From Planoprotostelium fungivorum (Eukaryota; Evosea; Variosea; Cavosteliida; Cavosteliaceae): a stretch of 64,000 nt of DNA. Both the position numbers and the translations under genes were made by a program. The stretch spans positions 142,998 through 206,997 of the forward strand of contig MDYQ01000014.1 of assembly GCA_003024175.1 (NCBI GenBank). The letters are read 5' to 3'. The notes beneath the pieces were generated by a model. That model saw only the letters and a program-made list of their open reading frames with translations, had not been told where the DNA came from and made no database searches. Below are positions 1 through 10,110 of this stretch, piece by piece; positions within the stretch are counted from its first letter, which is position 1; each line of letters begins with the position of its first letter.

Positions 1-81
1 AGTCAGGGGAGCGAGATCGCGAGCCTCTAAGACGCGGATGCGGAGGAGTGGGTGTTCGACGGTAGATCCGAGTAAAGGCAT
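1..81 (-). CDS. C2-domain protein, N-terminal fragment (runs off the window)
   Basis: Only the first 27 codons are inside the window; the ATG is at 81-79 on the minus strand and the frame stays open to base 1. Residues 10-27 read HPLLRIRVLEARDLAPLT, which matches the first beta strand of C2 domains (hydrophobic strand, then V-x-E-A-R-D-L). C2 domains usually bind calcium and phospholipid, but the calcium-binding loops lie outside the window, so neither property can be judged. The start codon directly precedes the C2 core, so the domain sits at the very N-terminus, as in extended synaptotagmin-like, ferlin-like or small C2 proteins. It is divergent from the JmjC gene at 550. Confidence 0.6.
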   Translation of the reverse strand, partial: MPLLGSTVEHPLLRIRVLEARDLAPLT

Positions 82-549
82 GTTGCTTGTGTGTGTGTTG
101 GTTTGCTTGCTTGTGTGGGTGTGTGTGATGGTAAGATGAGAGAGCTTGAAAAGTCGTATGGAAGTGATGGGTTGGTGTGTGGAGATGTCACAGAAATATT
201 GTATTCGCCGGTCGCAGATTTCGGACTTCATCTGCGTCACAGAAGGGTGCAGGATGATGAAGACGATGCGTGTATGATGATCGACCTCTTAAAGGTGGGA
301 GGAAGATGTGCGATCGGAAAGAGACGAAGTTTCTGGAACGACATGAAAGTCGAGAATATGTGAGAAAACACAAAGAAGTGCGGACACGACTCGATCAAGC
401 AAGAGATCGTGATGGAGAGGGAAGAGATACGTCTGATGCACAGCGACTCACCGTCTGCACGTTGTTCGATCTGCATGTGCATCTGTTGTGTTCGTGGAAT
501 TCGGAGCGAGAAAAAACTCCGTGATCGTCATTCCCTGCCAACGTAGACC
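82..549. other. Divergent intergenic region
   Basis: This stretch lies between the C2 gene (minus) and the JMJD8-like gene (plus) and should hold both promoters. A GT-rich run is visible at about 84-130. No conserved coding segment or clear TATA box is visible; the open frames here look like chance. Confidence 0.4.
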
Positions 550-2309
550 ATGACCAACAGAAAGACTACGAAACCAACTACAAAACCACCGTTTGGCATA
601 CGGAAGAGCTCTACGAGGGGAACGGTGACGTTGAGTCACGTCTCTGCGTTGATTCCCTTGATTCTCTTGGCCGTCGCCCTCTATCTAGGCCCTTCTGGGG
701 CTTGGAATGCCTTCGAAGGTCTGAAGAGTTACGTCCAGTCGTCGAGGTGTCTATCATCAAGAAGAAAATGGCCGACGACTCGACAGACCGTCCATAGACA
801 GATACTCTATTTTAGAACATTTTGCAAATGGAACGATGAACTTTGACATCAGCACTACCCCTCTTCCCATATCGGCCTCCTCCGTCATATTGAAGTCTAT
901 ACTTTCAAATAAGAAGGATTCTGTGCCTAAATCGCTTCAACACTTGGTCGGCCAATCGACAGTCAACGTCAACACAGTCAGGTGCGAGATATAGACGATT
1001 TGCATTTCGATGTGCATCAGCACTCATGTATCACACAGACAACATTTGAATCAAGAGAGAAGAAGAATTCTCACAGAAGAAATCTGTGGAAGTTCGAATC
1101 GTGATCTCTGCATCAAGTAAATCATATGATGGTCACGACGCCCGTTCTGAACATGTCATCAGGTACATCGATCAACAAGACCCTGAGTTCGGTCTCACGG
1201 CTCTCCATCTCGCCCATCAGAGTGGCGATGCCGAGGCCATCAAGTTTTTAGAGAGCCTGGGCGCTAAGTTGGATGTACAAGACAGTGTGGGGAGACTGCC
1301 TTCCAATCTCTCTTTCACAAACTTTATTAAGAACTCGAAAAAGTGAGATCGCGTATACTCTCATAATCATCACCACCGCGTCTTCCACATGCATCATCTC
1401 GATCGACATCACGATCCTCCATTGATCATCACCATCGCGATCGCGTTCATCATGAATTCACAATCGTCACCACCCATCGACCATCACGATCACCTACCAT
1501 CTCCATCATCATCTCATCCCATTCATCCTCTCATGTCTCTCAGATGGGCCAGACAGGCCGGCCGTACCTGTGACATCCCCGTTGTAGACGTGAAATCTGA
1601 AGCCGATTTTTCAGAGATAAAACGTCTGGTGGGAGAGGGTGAGCCCGTGCTGATGAAAAATGCGATGAAATTTCTCGTCAACGCCAACGAGCTCGCGGCC
1701 ATTCAGATCCAAGACCTCGTAGAGAAGTACGGATCGAGTCATGTGACCGTGGGGGAGGTGGGGAGGCCGGTGGCACGAAATTTTGAGACGGAGTAGGTAC
1801 CGTACGCCAATGTATTCAGACTACCCCACGATATCAGTACATTGAGAGACTACTACGTACATCACGTGCAGAACAAATCGGAACACCCTCTCTACATCTT
1901 CCAGAAGCACAGTCAAGTGAGACTTTTTCGTTATAACGAAAATTCAAATTTCGAAAGATGACCGAGGCGGGATTAACGGCCCTGGGAGACCTCGTTTCCC
2001 GCGCTTTTCCTACTCCCTCTCTCATCTGCCCGGTAGAGTATGGATCCACCGGCAGCGATAGCATCCACTTTTATCTGGGAGCGAAGAACAGTGGAGCTCC
2101 TTTTCACATTCACGCTGACGCGGCAAATCTCGTAGTCAGGGGGTCGAAGAGATGGTTGATGTACCCTCCTCTGCAGGCTTTGTACAGGTGACGAGCGTTG
2201 TTGAGTATAGACATCACATGCATCGTCATCATCTGACACGCATCACTTGATCATGTGTATCATCTACCTCTGACGATCACCATCTCTCGATCACATCATC
2301 ACCATCATC

Positions 2310-2340
<31 letters not shown>

Positions 2341-2591
2341 CCATCATCATCAACTCACACCAACTCAGTCAGAAGCACGTCTACCGGTGGCTGCAAGAAG
2401 ACTACAAGGACATGAGAGAAGAAGACAAGCCCCTCGAGTGCATCCAAGGTCCCGGCGATGTCATCTACGTCCCCTTCGATTGGAGCCACGCTGTTCTCAA
2501 CGAAGAAGATGGAACGTATGGATACGCCCTCGAGTTGCTCAACCGCAGGGAGGTCATGTGGAGTCTGCCGAGATTCCACAGGAAGTGTTGA
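550..2591 (+). CDS. JMJD8-like JmjC protein with ankyrin segment, signal anchor and two frame breaks
   Basis: The product looks like a JmjC/cupin protein of the JMJD8 type. A hydrophobic segment near residues 33-55 fits a signal anchor, as expected because JMJD8 is an ER-lumen protein. An ankyrin-like unit (LTALHLAHQSGDAEAIKFL) follows, then a JmjC core with FHIHAD (H-x-D iron ligands), KRWLMYPP, and GDVIYVPFDWSHAVLN with the distal histidine. Proposed introns are 982-1057, 1117-1162, 1343-1543, 1917-1957 and 2188-2368; all give conserved joins. There are two breaks. The frame shifts by +1 around 720-735 with no credible intron. An in-frame TAG lies at 1794-1796, with JmjC-like coding sequence on both sides. 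It may be a decaying gene, or the assembly may carry base errors. The substrate is unknown; JMJD8 itself has no firmly established hydroxylase substrate. Confidence 0.72.
2188..2368 (+). repeat. CAT/CAC microsatellite inside a JMJD8-like intron
   Basis: The intron carries a dense (CAT)n/(CAC)n trinucleotide run at about 2293-2352. It makes the intron about three to four times longer than its neighbours. It would read as polyhistidine if mistaken for coding. Confidence 0.8.
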
Positions 2592-2873
2592 TAAAGAGGA
2601 GACATCCATAGAGAGTCGACTTGTTTTGGAGCCACCATTCAGACACTTGAGAATTGTACCGTGGATGTTCGTTCGTCTTTGTGTGCATCGGCACGTGATG
2701 GATCATGATCACGTCTGTCAGAAGATATAGAATTTGGATCATACACGATCTCTTGATGATCGATGGCACGATCGATGATGAACACAGCTCATCATCTCGA
2801 TCTTCATCGTTGTATTCACTTAAATAAGTATACGAGAGAGAACGAAATGTAAAAGAATCGAATCGTTTATCAT

Positions 2874-4044
2874 CTACTTGGCAGTAGAGGGTGACTCGGA
2901 AGTAGAGTTCTCAGTCTTTCCCTTCTTTGGCAGGGGTTCCTCTCCCGCATGCAGAGTTCTTCCTCCCTTCGATGCGATCTCCTGCACCTGTCCATCATCC
3001 ATCAGCCATCTTCCATCATCTTCCATTCCGTCTCGTCTTCACCTTCTCCTTTGGCATCGACGCGAATCCTTGTTTTCCCTTCTCTCCCTCGACATCATCG
3101 GATGATCTCTTCAGCCCTCTCTTCTCTGATTCGGGCAATTCTTCTCCCTTCTCCAATCTGTCGAGCATCTCCTGAGCGTGCTTCTTGGCCTCTTCGGAGG
3201 CGTTGGAGTTGGCAAGTGTGGCCTTGTACCCTCCGATGACATGATGTCTGTGCTTCTCATCATCGGTGAGCTCCTTCTTCTCGTTGACGGGGCCGAACTC
3301 CTTCTCGTAGCTCTCTACGACGTGTCTCGCGTGTTCTCTGGCCTCTTCGGAGGTGTTCGAGTTGCTGATGGCGGCCTTATATCCTCCGATCACGCGATGA
3401 TCGTGATCGACGTCGCCGGTCAGACCAAAGTCGTCGGCCTCGAGATCGCCGTTGTCTCTCTCATACTTGTCGATCATCTCCTGAGCTCTCTTCTTGGCTT
3501 CTTCGGAGGCATTGGCGTTGGAGAGGGTGGCCTTGTATCCTCCGATGACGTGATGTCTGTGCTTCGAATGGTCGAATGTCTTTGCAGATTGGGACTTTTG
3601 ATACTTGTCGATCATGTCTTGGGCGTGCTTCTTGGCTTCTTCGGAGGCGTTGGCGTTGGAGAGGGTGGCCTTGTATCCTCCAATGACACGGTGCTCGTGT
3701 TCATCGGACTCGGACAGATCCTTCTTCGAGGCATCAAACTTCAAGTCCTCTTCAGAGAGCTTCTCTCCCTTTGCGAGCTTGTCTAACATGGCTTGGGCAT
3801 GCTTCTTGGCCTCTTCGGAGGCGTTGGCATTGGCAAGTGTGGCTTTGTATCCTCCCTCGACATGGTGTCTGTGCTTCTCTTCTTCAGAGAGCTCGCCGCT
3901 GCGAGGGTTGGCCGCCTCCACTGTCTCTCCCTTGGCGATCTTGTCTAACATCTCCTGGGCGTGCTTCTTGGCATCTTCGGAGGCGTTGGGGTTGGAGAGG
4001 GTGGCCTTGTATCCTCCCTCGATGTTGTTGATGTTGGCTGACAT
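2874..4044 (-). CDS. Six-repeat Con-6 (conidiation-specific protein 6) domain protein
   Basis: The protein is about 370 residues and built from six tandem copies of the Con-6 motif, with the core V-I-G-G-Y-K-A-T-L-S-N-x-N-A-S-E-E-A-K-K-H followed by A-Q-E-M-(L/I)-D-K. The copies are separated by charged, hydrophilic linkers of 15-30 residues. Con-6 is known as a short domain in fungal conidiation proteins, and its molecular role is unsettled. The start is MSANINNIEGG at 4044. A CAG directly precedes this ATG, so a 5' UTR intron is likely. One intron (2988-3042) precedes the basic C-terminal exon ending PSTAK. No signal peptide or membrane segment is present. By analogy it may act in dormant or stress-resistant cells, which is inference only. 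Confidence 0.85.
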
Positions 4045-4618
4045 CTGTAAGACAATGAGTCCATCTCTCATCTCTTCGTGTGATGATCGTCATTCGGTGG
4101 ATGATGATCGTGATGGACGAAAGAAATCACGTTGTTGGCGGTGGTGACGTGTGGCTGTGTTGGTGTATGTTGAGAAATGGAGAGCCACCAATGCCAACTG
4201 CTGTTCCAGTTGAAACATCAGTTTTCAGTGTGTTTTCTACCAAATTTATTGTTACGTAACATCTGTCAGCCTTTCCTGGAATTTGGGAAGACACTGACAC
4301 GCACAAGCCTCCCTCTCACTTTTTTAAGGTGCTGAAGTAGCTGTGGAGGGAGGCTCACAAGTATTATACCGAGATACACTGACATTATATCTATGGTGGA
4401 CAGCGCGCTGTGATCCACTCATCTGGACTGCATCACATCATGTAGGAAGTATTTATGACGTAGGATCTGTAGGACGAGATAGCGTGCATCGTATAGACGA
4501 TGAGCCATCCAGCGATCAACGACGTCCGCATATCTTCTCTCGCAGTCATCGTCTCCACACACATGGGTGCATCACATGATTCACATCACACGATCTAGAG
4601 AGACGACATCGTTCTTCA
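4045..4618. other. Intergenic region between two minus-strand genes
   Basis: This region holds the Con-6 upstream sequence and the 3' flank of the arrestin gene. A perfect palindrome lies at 4251-4260, followed by a T-run near 4320. No conserved coding sequence is visible. Confidence 0.4.
4251..4260. promoter_or_regulatory. GTTACGTAAC palindrome, bZIP-type site
   Basis: The 10-bp perfect palindrome contains TTACGTAA, the half-site arrangement recognised by C/EBP- and PAR-type bZIP factors. It lies about 210 bp upstream of the Con-6 start codon. A bZIP gene occurs elsewhere in the window, but no link is shown. Confidence 0.3.
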
Positions 4619-7600
4619 TCTTTATGTCTTTGTCTCTCTCACAGAATGTCTAACCGACCACGAGCTACTCGTTCGACTCAGAGACGTCTGCAAGTTGAGG
4701 AACCTCTGTCGGATGCTGTTCGTTCTACACAGAGAAGACATCGTCATCGTATCATCTGATGCTTCTACGTTTCTCTTCGTATGGATGTCCGGGCTACACC
4801 AAGCAGAAGACGAGAGGAAGTTCTTCTGTGCGTTCGTTGCATCCTCTTTGTCTTTGAGATGACGCCGGGCGACCTGTCTAAAGGCCTTCTCGAGGTGATA
4901 GCCCTCGCATGCCACTTGTTTGAGTCTCTCGCGGAGGACGTGGAATATGTCTATTGTCTCTTCTTCTTCTCTCCTGCGATTTTTTCAGAACATGCATCAT
5001 GTGATATGACGATGATGGATCACTCTGAGTAACATGCAACCAGAGACATCATGAAGGTGTTGAGCTTTCCGACTCGCATGATGCACTTCTCGATGAGCGT
5101 CAAGATGTTGTTCCTCTCCGTGATGAAGTTGTCGGGCTCCTGGCAGGCCTCGATGGATGAGATGAGAGAGGTGACTGCCTTCATCACTTCTTTTCTTCCC
5201 TGTTCGATGTGTTCTCTCGATTGAGAGTTATTCCAAGGGAGGTCGCTGTCACGCCAGAAGGCGGAGATGTGTAGGAGGGGTTGGACAAGGTTACGGAGGG
5301 AGTGGATGACAGTCATGCGGGTTGCATTAGAAGGTGAGTCACCCAGAGATGAGCCTGATGAAGTTTCAGAAGATGAATACAATAAAATGAAATAAAATGG
5401 TGAGGAAACAATAAAAGGAAATAAAATACCTTCGGCGGAGGGTGCGAAAGAGTTGATGATGACCTCGAGAGCGACACACATGTCTTCAAACTGATTCGGT
5501 TCCGTCTCTTCTTCTTCTTCCTTCTCTTCCTCCTTCTTTCCCACGTTTTGTAGACTCTCTAAGCTGCGTAAGAGTCTGCCCATGGTGTGTGTCGGTGGGG
5601 TGTCTGTCATGGTGTTCTGTGAAACTTCGGCCAGAAGGTCCTGCGTCCTCTTTATGATGCGAGAGACGAGATAGTCGACCTGATGATGTGTCAATCATGT
5701 GATGTATGATGTGCATCATCAGATCGGATGATGTCTAACCTGTTGAGGCTCTTCTGCCGTAGAGATGCCATTGTATTCGATGGTCTTCTGAACTAAATTC
5801 TTCACGATCTCCATCACTTGTGATGTGATGGACTCGATCTGTTCCAAGAGCTGCGGATGAGGCACTGAATAGAGGGAAAGCAAAGTGAAGACTGTTTCCG
5901 TGAGGTCTCTAGACAATTGGATGATGGTGGGCAACTTTTCAGAAGAGGAACCGCTGAGAACGAGAGAGCTAGACGGATGAGANATCATGTGATGTGTAAT
6001 GTGCATCATCAGATCGGATGATGTCTGACCTGTTGAGGTTCTTCTGCGGTAGAGATGCCATTGTATTCGATGGTCTTCTGAACTAAATTCTTCACGATCT
6101 CCATCACTTGTGATGTGATGGACTCGATCTGTTCCAAGAGCTGCGGATGAGGCACCGAATAGAGGGAAAGCAAAGTGAAGACGGTTTCTGTGAGGTCTCT
6201 AGACAATTGGATGATGGTGGGCAACTTTTCAGAAGAGGAACCGCTGAGAACGAGAGAGCTAGACGGATGAGACAGAGTCACAGACTGCTCTTCTAAAGCC
6301 TTGTGGGTGGTCGAGATATCGGCCACGATAGAGCCTCCTTCGTTTCCGGCCATATAGAGGGCGTTCTTGAGATCGCTCATGGCTGTCTGATGTCGCATGA
6401 GGAAACAATAAAATGAAATAAAATCATTTTCACCTCGAATCGTTTCCAAGCCACAGCCAACAGAGTCGAGAAGGCAGAGTCGCCGGACTTCATGTTCGAG
6501 TGGCTGCAGATGATGACGATCTGATGCATGGACAGAAGGATGCATTTGGTACTGCTCAATACGTCCTGTTGGACTCCCAAATTTCTGATGAACGAAGTCA
6601 TCAGCAGCACACCTTCCATGAGATCTTCTTGATGACGACCCAACGTCTGCATCACGGTCATCACATCACATCATCACCTTTCCATCACCTTCAACGTCTT
6701 TGACAATTCTTTCTTTGGAGTTTCCGTTCGAACTTGCTTCATCACTTGGCTCATGTTCTTCTCGAGACACCCGATGCGAGTGATGAGCTGATAGCAAGCG
6801 TCTTTGTATGTCATGTTGTCCGGCATCATGATGAGCTGATGAGTCTGTCCGACCATGACCATGTACCTTGCCCTCTCTAAATGGCCGATGTTCGTGTCGA
6901 CCCCGCGAGCTGCATCGAATTGGTCGCTCATGACCGTCTGCAATTTCTTTGGGGCGGGTGCGAGACCAGATTTGGATGGCTTCTACAGTAGAGTGAGTTG
7001 TTTTTTTTTTCGAATGGAGGTGATGATGAGAGACATCGGGATGAGATCTCGTGCATGATGGAGTTATTGGATGTAGAGTGTTTGTGTGTGTCATGTTCTC
7101 TGACCGTAGAAATATCTCTCGATGTTCGATGCGGTTTAGAAAAAATAAAAGAGAATAAAATGTGATTTTGGAACTCACGGGGCGAGAGAAGAGGTTAGAT
7201 GAGAACAGTGATGTCTGATGCTGATGAGGCACCATCACCGGCACGTCTGCATTTGGAAGAGGGTTCGAAGGTGGTGGATCTATCGATTGTCCCAACATCC
7301 TCACGGGAAACCTCAGGGTGCTCTTTACGCCCGAGCTCATGTGACATCTCACGATGACATCGTACGTAAGTGATAGAACCTTGCAGTTGTCGATGGTTGG
7401 TTGATTCAATTGGGGCAGGTTGACGTCTATGTAACAGATACCCTGATAGAGGTTGCCCGATGAGAGGTTGAGGTCGTGATATTCTTTCCGGTCGATGACG
7501 TTAGTGATGCTGGCTGATCCAGAGCCTGAGATGGTGTCATTTAGAGAAAGAATAAAAGGAAATAAAATCGGAGATGATGAGAGGAGGGTGGCTCACCCTT

Positions 7601-8524
7601 GATGAACTCTCCGGAGAGGTCTTCAGGGGCACTCTTCATGGTGTATCTCCACACCTGCTTCAATTTGATGACAACATGGTCCACCTGCCTCCATCAGATG
7701 ATGAGAACTCGAGGACGAAATCACCTTTCGATTCGAGTTGTTGATGATGCGGATCATCATCTTGAACTGGTCCTTCTGCCACGTGATGTTCCTCTCTGGC
7801 TGCGCCTCGATCTCAAGAGGTGATTTCTCTTGTGGGCCCATGAATAATTTCTGCTTGACGTGGAGACGTTGTGTGAGGTCGATGTCTTTGAGTGTGTATG
7901 GAACCACTAAGATGCATGTGAGGTGATGATGGAGATGGAGATGGAGATGGAGATGGACGGCGGGAGCTCACCGACACTGATTTCGGTCTTCGCTTTGATT
8001 GCATTCTTCCATGGTTCGTCTACGCTCTGTTCTCTTCTGCCCCATGTGTCTATATATGCATGCAGGTGATATCGAACAGATATCTTTCCATGATGATAAG
8101 AAGCGGTGGGGAGGAGGTCGTTTCCGGGGAGTACGATTGTGAAGGGTGAACTGTATTCACCGGCCTGCGTGCGTTATAGAGGATGGGGGAGGTAATTTAA
8201 ACACACCTGTAAAACGACAGACTTTCCGACCGGTTGTTCTTCTCCTCCTTCTAATTTGTTGATGATAAGGCTGTATGTATATCAGATACCGTGTATCATC
8301 AGCCTTCTTTCGGCTCACTATTGACTGAGGAAGGGTATCTTCTTCTTCTTTGAGTTCTGCAGCTGTCCGGGTAAGATGATACTTCCTCGGAGGTAGATCC
8401 AAACTGCATAGAAATCGGTCTTATGCTTGGGTGAAAAGTGTATCCTTCCAGTGATGACCGAGTTAGGATGGTATTCTCTCTTGTCTAATTCAAACATGCA
8501 TGCGCTGACAGCCGACGTTGTCAT
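4619..8524 (-). CDS. Arrestin-domain protein with long helical C-terminal region
   Basis: The N-terminal arrestin fold begins at the ATG at 8524 (FELDKREYHPNSVITGRIHF). The next exons give the predicted end of the N lobe (AGEYSSPFTIVLPG, ISVRYHLHAYID) and the C lobe (MMIRIINNSNRK, VIKLKQVWRYTMKS, CKVLSLTYDVIVRCHMSSG). About 500 further residues are helix-rich and unrecognised, ending at TAA 4619-4621. Introns such as 8271-8318 and 8165-8206 restore the frame exactly. Arrestin-domain proteins are adaptors that usually link membrane cargo to ubiquitin ligases or clathrin; no PPxY motif was seen. The assembled gene contains a duplicated 289-nt block around the N at 5983. The second exon copy has no splice acceptor, so it is probably artefactual and the real gene has one copy. 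Confidence 0.75.
5694..5982. repeat. Direct 289-nt duplicate, copy A, next to the N at 5983
   Basis: This block matches 5984-6272 base for base in length, with only about eight substitutions and no indels. It covers the end of one arrestin-gene exon and most of the following intron. The two copies are separated only by the single N, which is typical of two contig ends overlapping but not merged. Confidence 0.85.
5984..6272. repeat. Direct 289-nt duplicate, copy B
   Basis: This is the partner of 5694-5982. It is the copy contiguous with the upstream part of the exon (6273 to about 6380), so it is the one with an intact splice acceptor in the transcript direction. Differences from copy A could be allelic. 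Confidence 0.85.
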
Positions 8525-9098
8525 GTTTATGCGTTTCGTGGGTGCGTTGGTGGTAAGTGTTCTTGATTGGCTCTCGCTCTACGATGATGGTCAACTCCAA
8601 CAACACTACTCTGTCTCTCTCACCGGCTCGTAAATGGGTAAAGGACCGCAGTCGTCCTGATTTCTCCTCCAATTTTCGATCCTGCGTCAGCCCAAGCCTC
8701 TTACGGTGTAAAGTTGACAGTGGACACGCTAAGGTGAAGAAGAGAGGACCCACCAAGCAGATACCACTGCCAAGACGAGACAAGATGAGCATTTAGACGG
8801 GAGGAGTGTGTTTTCACTTGGTAAATCGTGGCTCTTGTGTGGCGCCGGCCTGGTGTTGAGGAGGCTGACCTCTATGTGAGTCTGTGAGACGTGTGAGATC
8901 ACGTTGGGGTCTTTACTCCCCTCCTTTTCAGTTTCACGAAAATCGATTTTGATGGTTTAAGAGGACAGGTGTGGGTAAGAAGGGACACCCGCTCGTTCGG
9001 GCGGCATAGACATCTGGGGATTTCGATTCGAGGCTTGAAACGAGATAGAAGTTCGCGTGTGAACCGCATGAAGCGTTCCGCTCTTTATCAAAAGTTTC
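8525..9098. other. Intergenic region upstream of the arrestin gene
   Basis: It lies between the arrestin start (8524) and the stop of the next minus-strand gene (9099). Plus-strand bases 8587-8796 could encode a basic 69-residue peptide, but there is no homology signal or splice support. I treat the region as non-coding. Confidence 0.35.
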
Positions 9099-9907
9099 TT
9101 AGAGGCAGATGGCGGTGGGGCAAGATGTGCAGGTTCTCGATGTGATGAAACACTTTGTGCCCTCAGCACAGACGGGGGGGCATTGTGGAACGATGTCGGC
9201 ACACATGACACAGTCACCGTCGTCGACCTCCTCTATAGGACGATCAGAGCCATCGTGTATCGTCCATGATGGAGACTCACGACAGACACCGGTGGCATCG
9301 GGGGTGTTGGCGTCGAGCTGGCAAGCATAACCGGATGGGCAAGTGCGACCCTGAAGGCCTCCACAGACGATCACATCGGGTCTAGGCTCTGTAGATGTTT
9401 AGAAGATGATGGAAGGTGTCGGATGATGCATTTCTCACCGCAGGTGCCAGACATATCGGGATGGGTGGCGACGTTGGGAGAGACTCTGCAGAAGAAACCG
9501 GCGGGGCACTTCAGAGCTCCGATACCTCCACACTGACGGGCGGGTGGCTTCTTGACTGTATGTGTGTGAGATCGTAGAGGATGATGCATTATATCAAGAC
9601 ACACCGCAGACACCCTGTTCGTCGGCGATGGGAGTCGTCTCGTTGGCTCCGTATTGGCACATGAAGCCCTCGGGGCAGATCTTGCCCAAGAATCCACCGC
9701 AGACGGAGGGGTCTGATTTACATCATCTTTGAGATCCACACGTATAGACGACTCACTGCAGTGACCACTCCTGGGGAACGAAGCGCTGCAGACATAGCCG
9801 TCTGGGCATTTTCTGTTCCTGAGACCGGCGCATTTGGGTCTATCCTCGAAGGATAGGGCACAAGCAGCTGCGACGATGAGGAGGAAGATGGTGGTGCGGT
9901 TCATCAT
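9099..9907 (-). CDS. Secreted cysteine-rich repeat protein
   Basis: The start at 9907 (MMNRTTIFLLIVAAACALS) gives a clear signal peptide. The mature protein has four related cysteine modules of the form C-x-G-L/F-x(2-3)-K/R-x-C-P-x-G-(Y/F)-x-C, for example CAGLRNRKCPDGYVC, CGGFLGKICPEGFMC, CGGIGALKCPAGFFC and CGGLQGRTCPSGYAC. Each module falls in its own exon. The tail, CPTAICL, ends at TAA 9099-9101. No membrane anchor is visible, so the protein is probably secreted or wall-associated. One-module-per-exon structure suggests growth by exon duplication. Its function is unknown. Confidence 0.8.
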
Positions 9908-10110
9908 TGTGTGTCTGATGGAAAGTGAGAAACAGAGCGTTGTATGTACATTTTTTGACGAGGTGGTGACAGAAGCCGACGTTTCCATAAGACAACACGA
10001 AATCGCATGGAAACAGCACCCTCCTCTTGGTCATGGTACGATCGTTGAATCCGTATATTTGAGAATACTGATGAGGAGTTCGACGTCTATGACTTTATCT
10101 CATGTTATTC

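Noticed and set aside
5694-6272. Genuine tandem exon duplication in the arrestin gene
   Set aside because: The downstream copy lacks a splice acceptor and the copies meet at an assembly N, so an unmerged contig overlap is more likely.
8557-8796. Basic 80-residue plus-strand frame
   Set aside because: No conserved pattern, no supported splice to a neighbour, and it lies upstream of a minus-strand gene; treated as chance.
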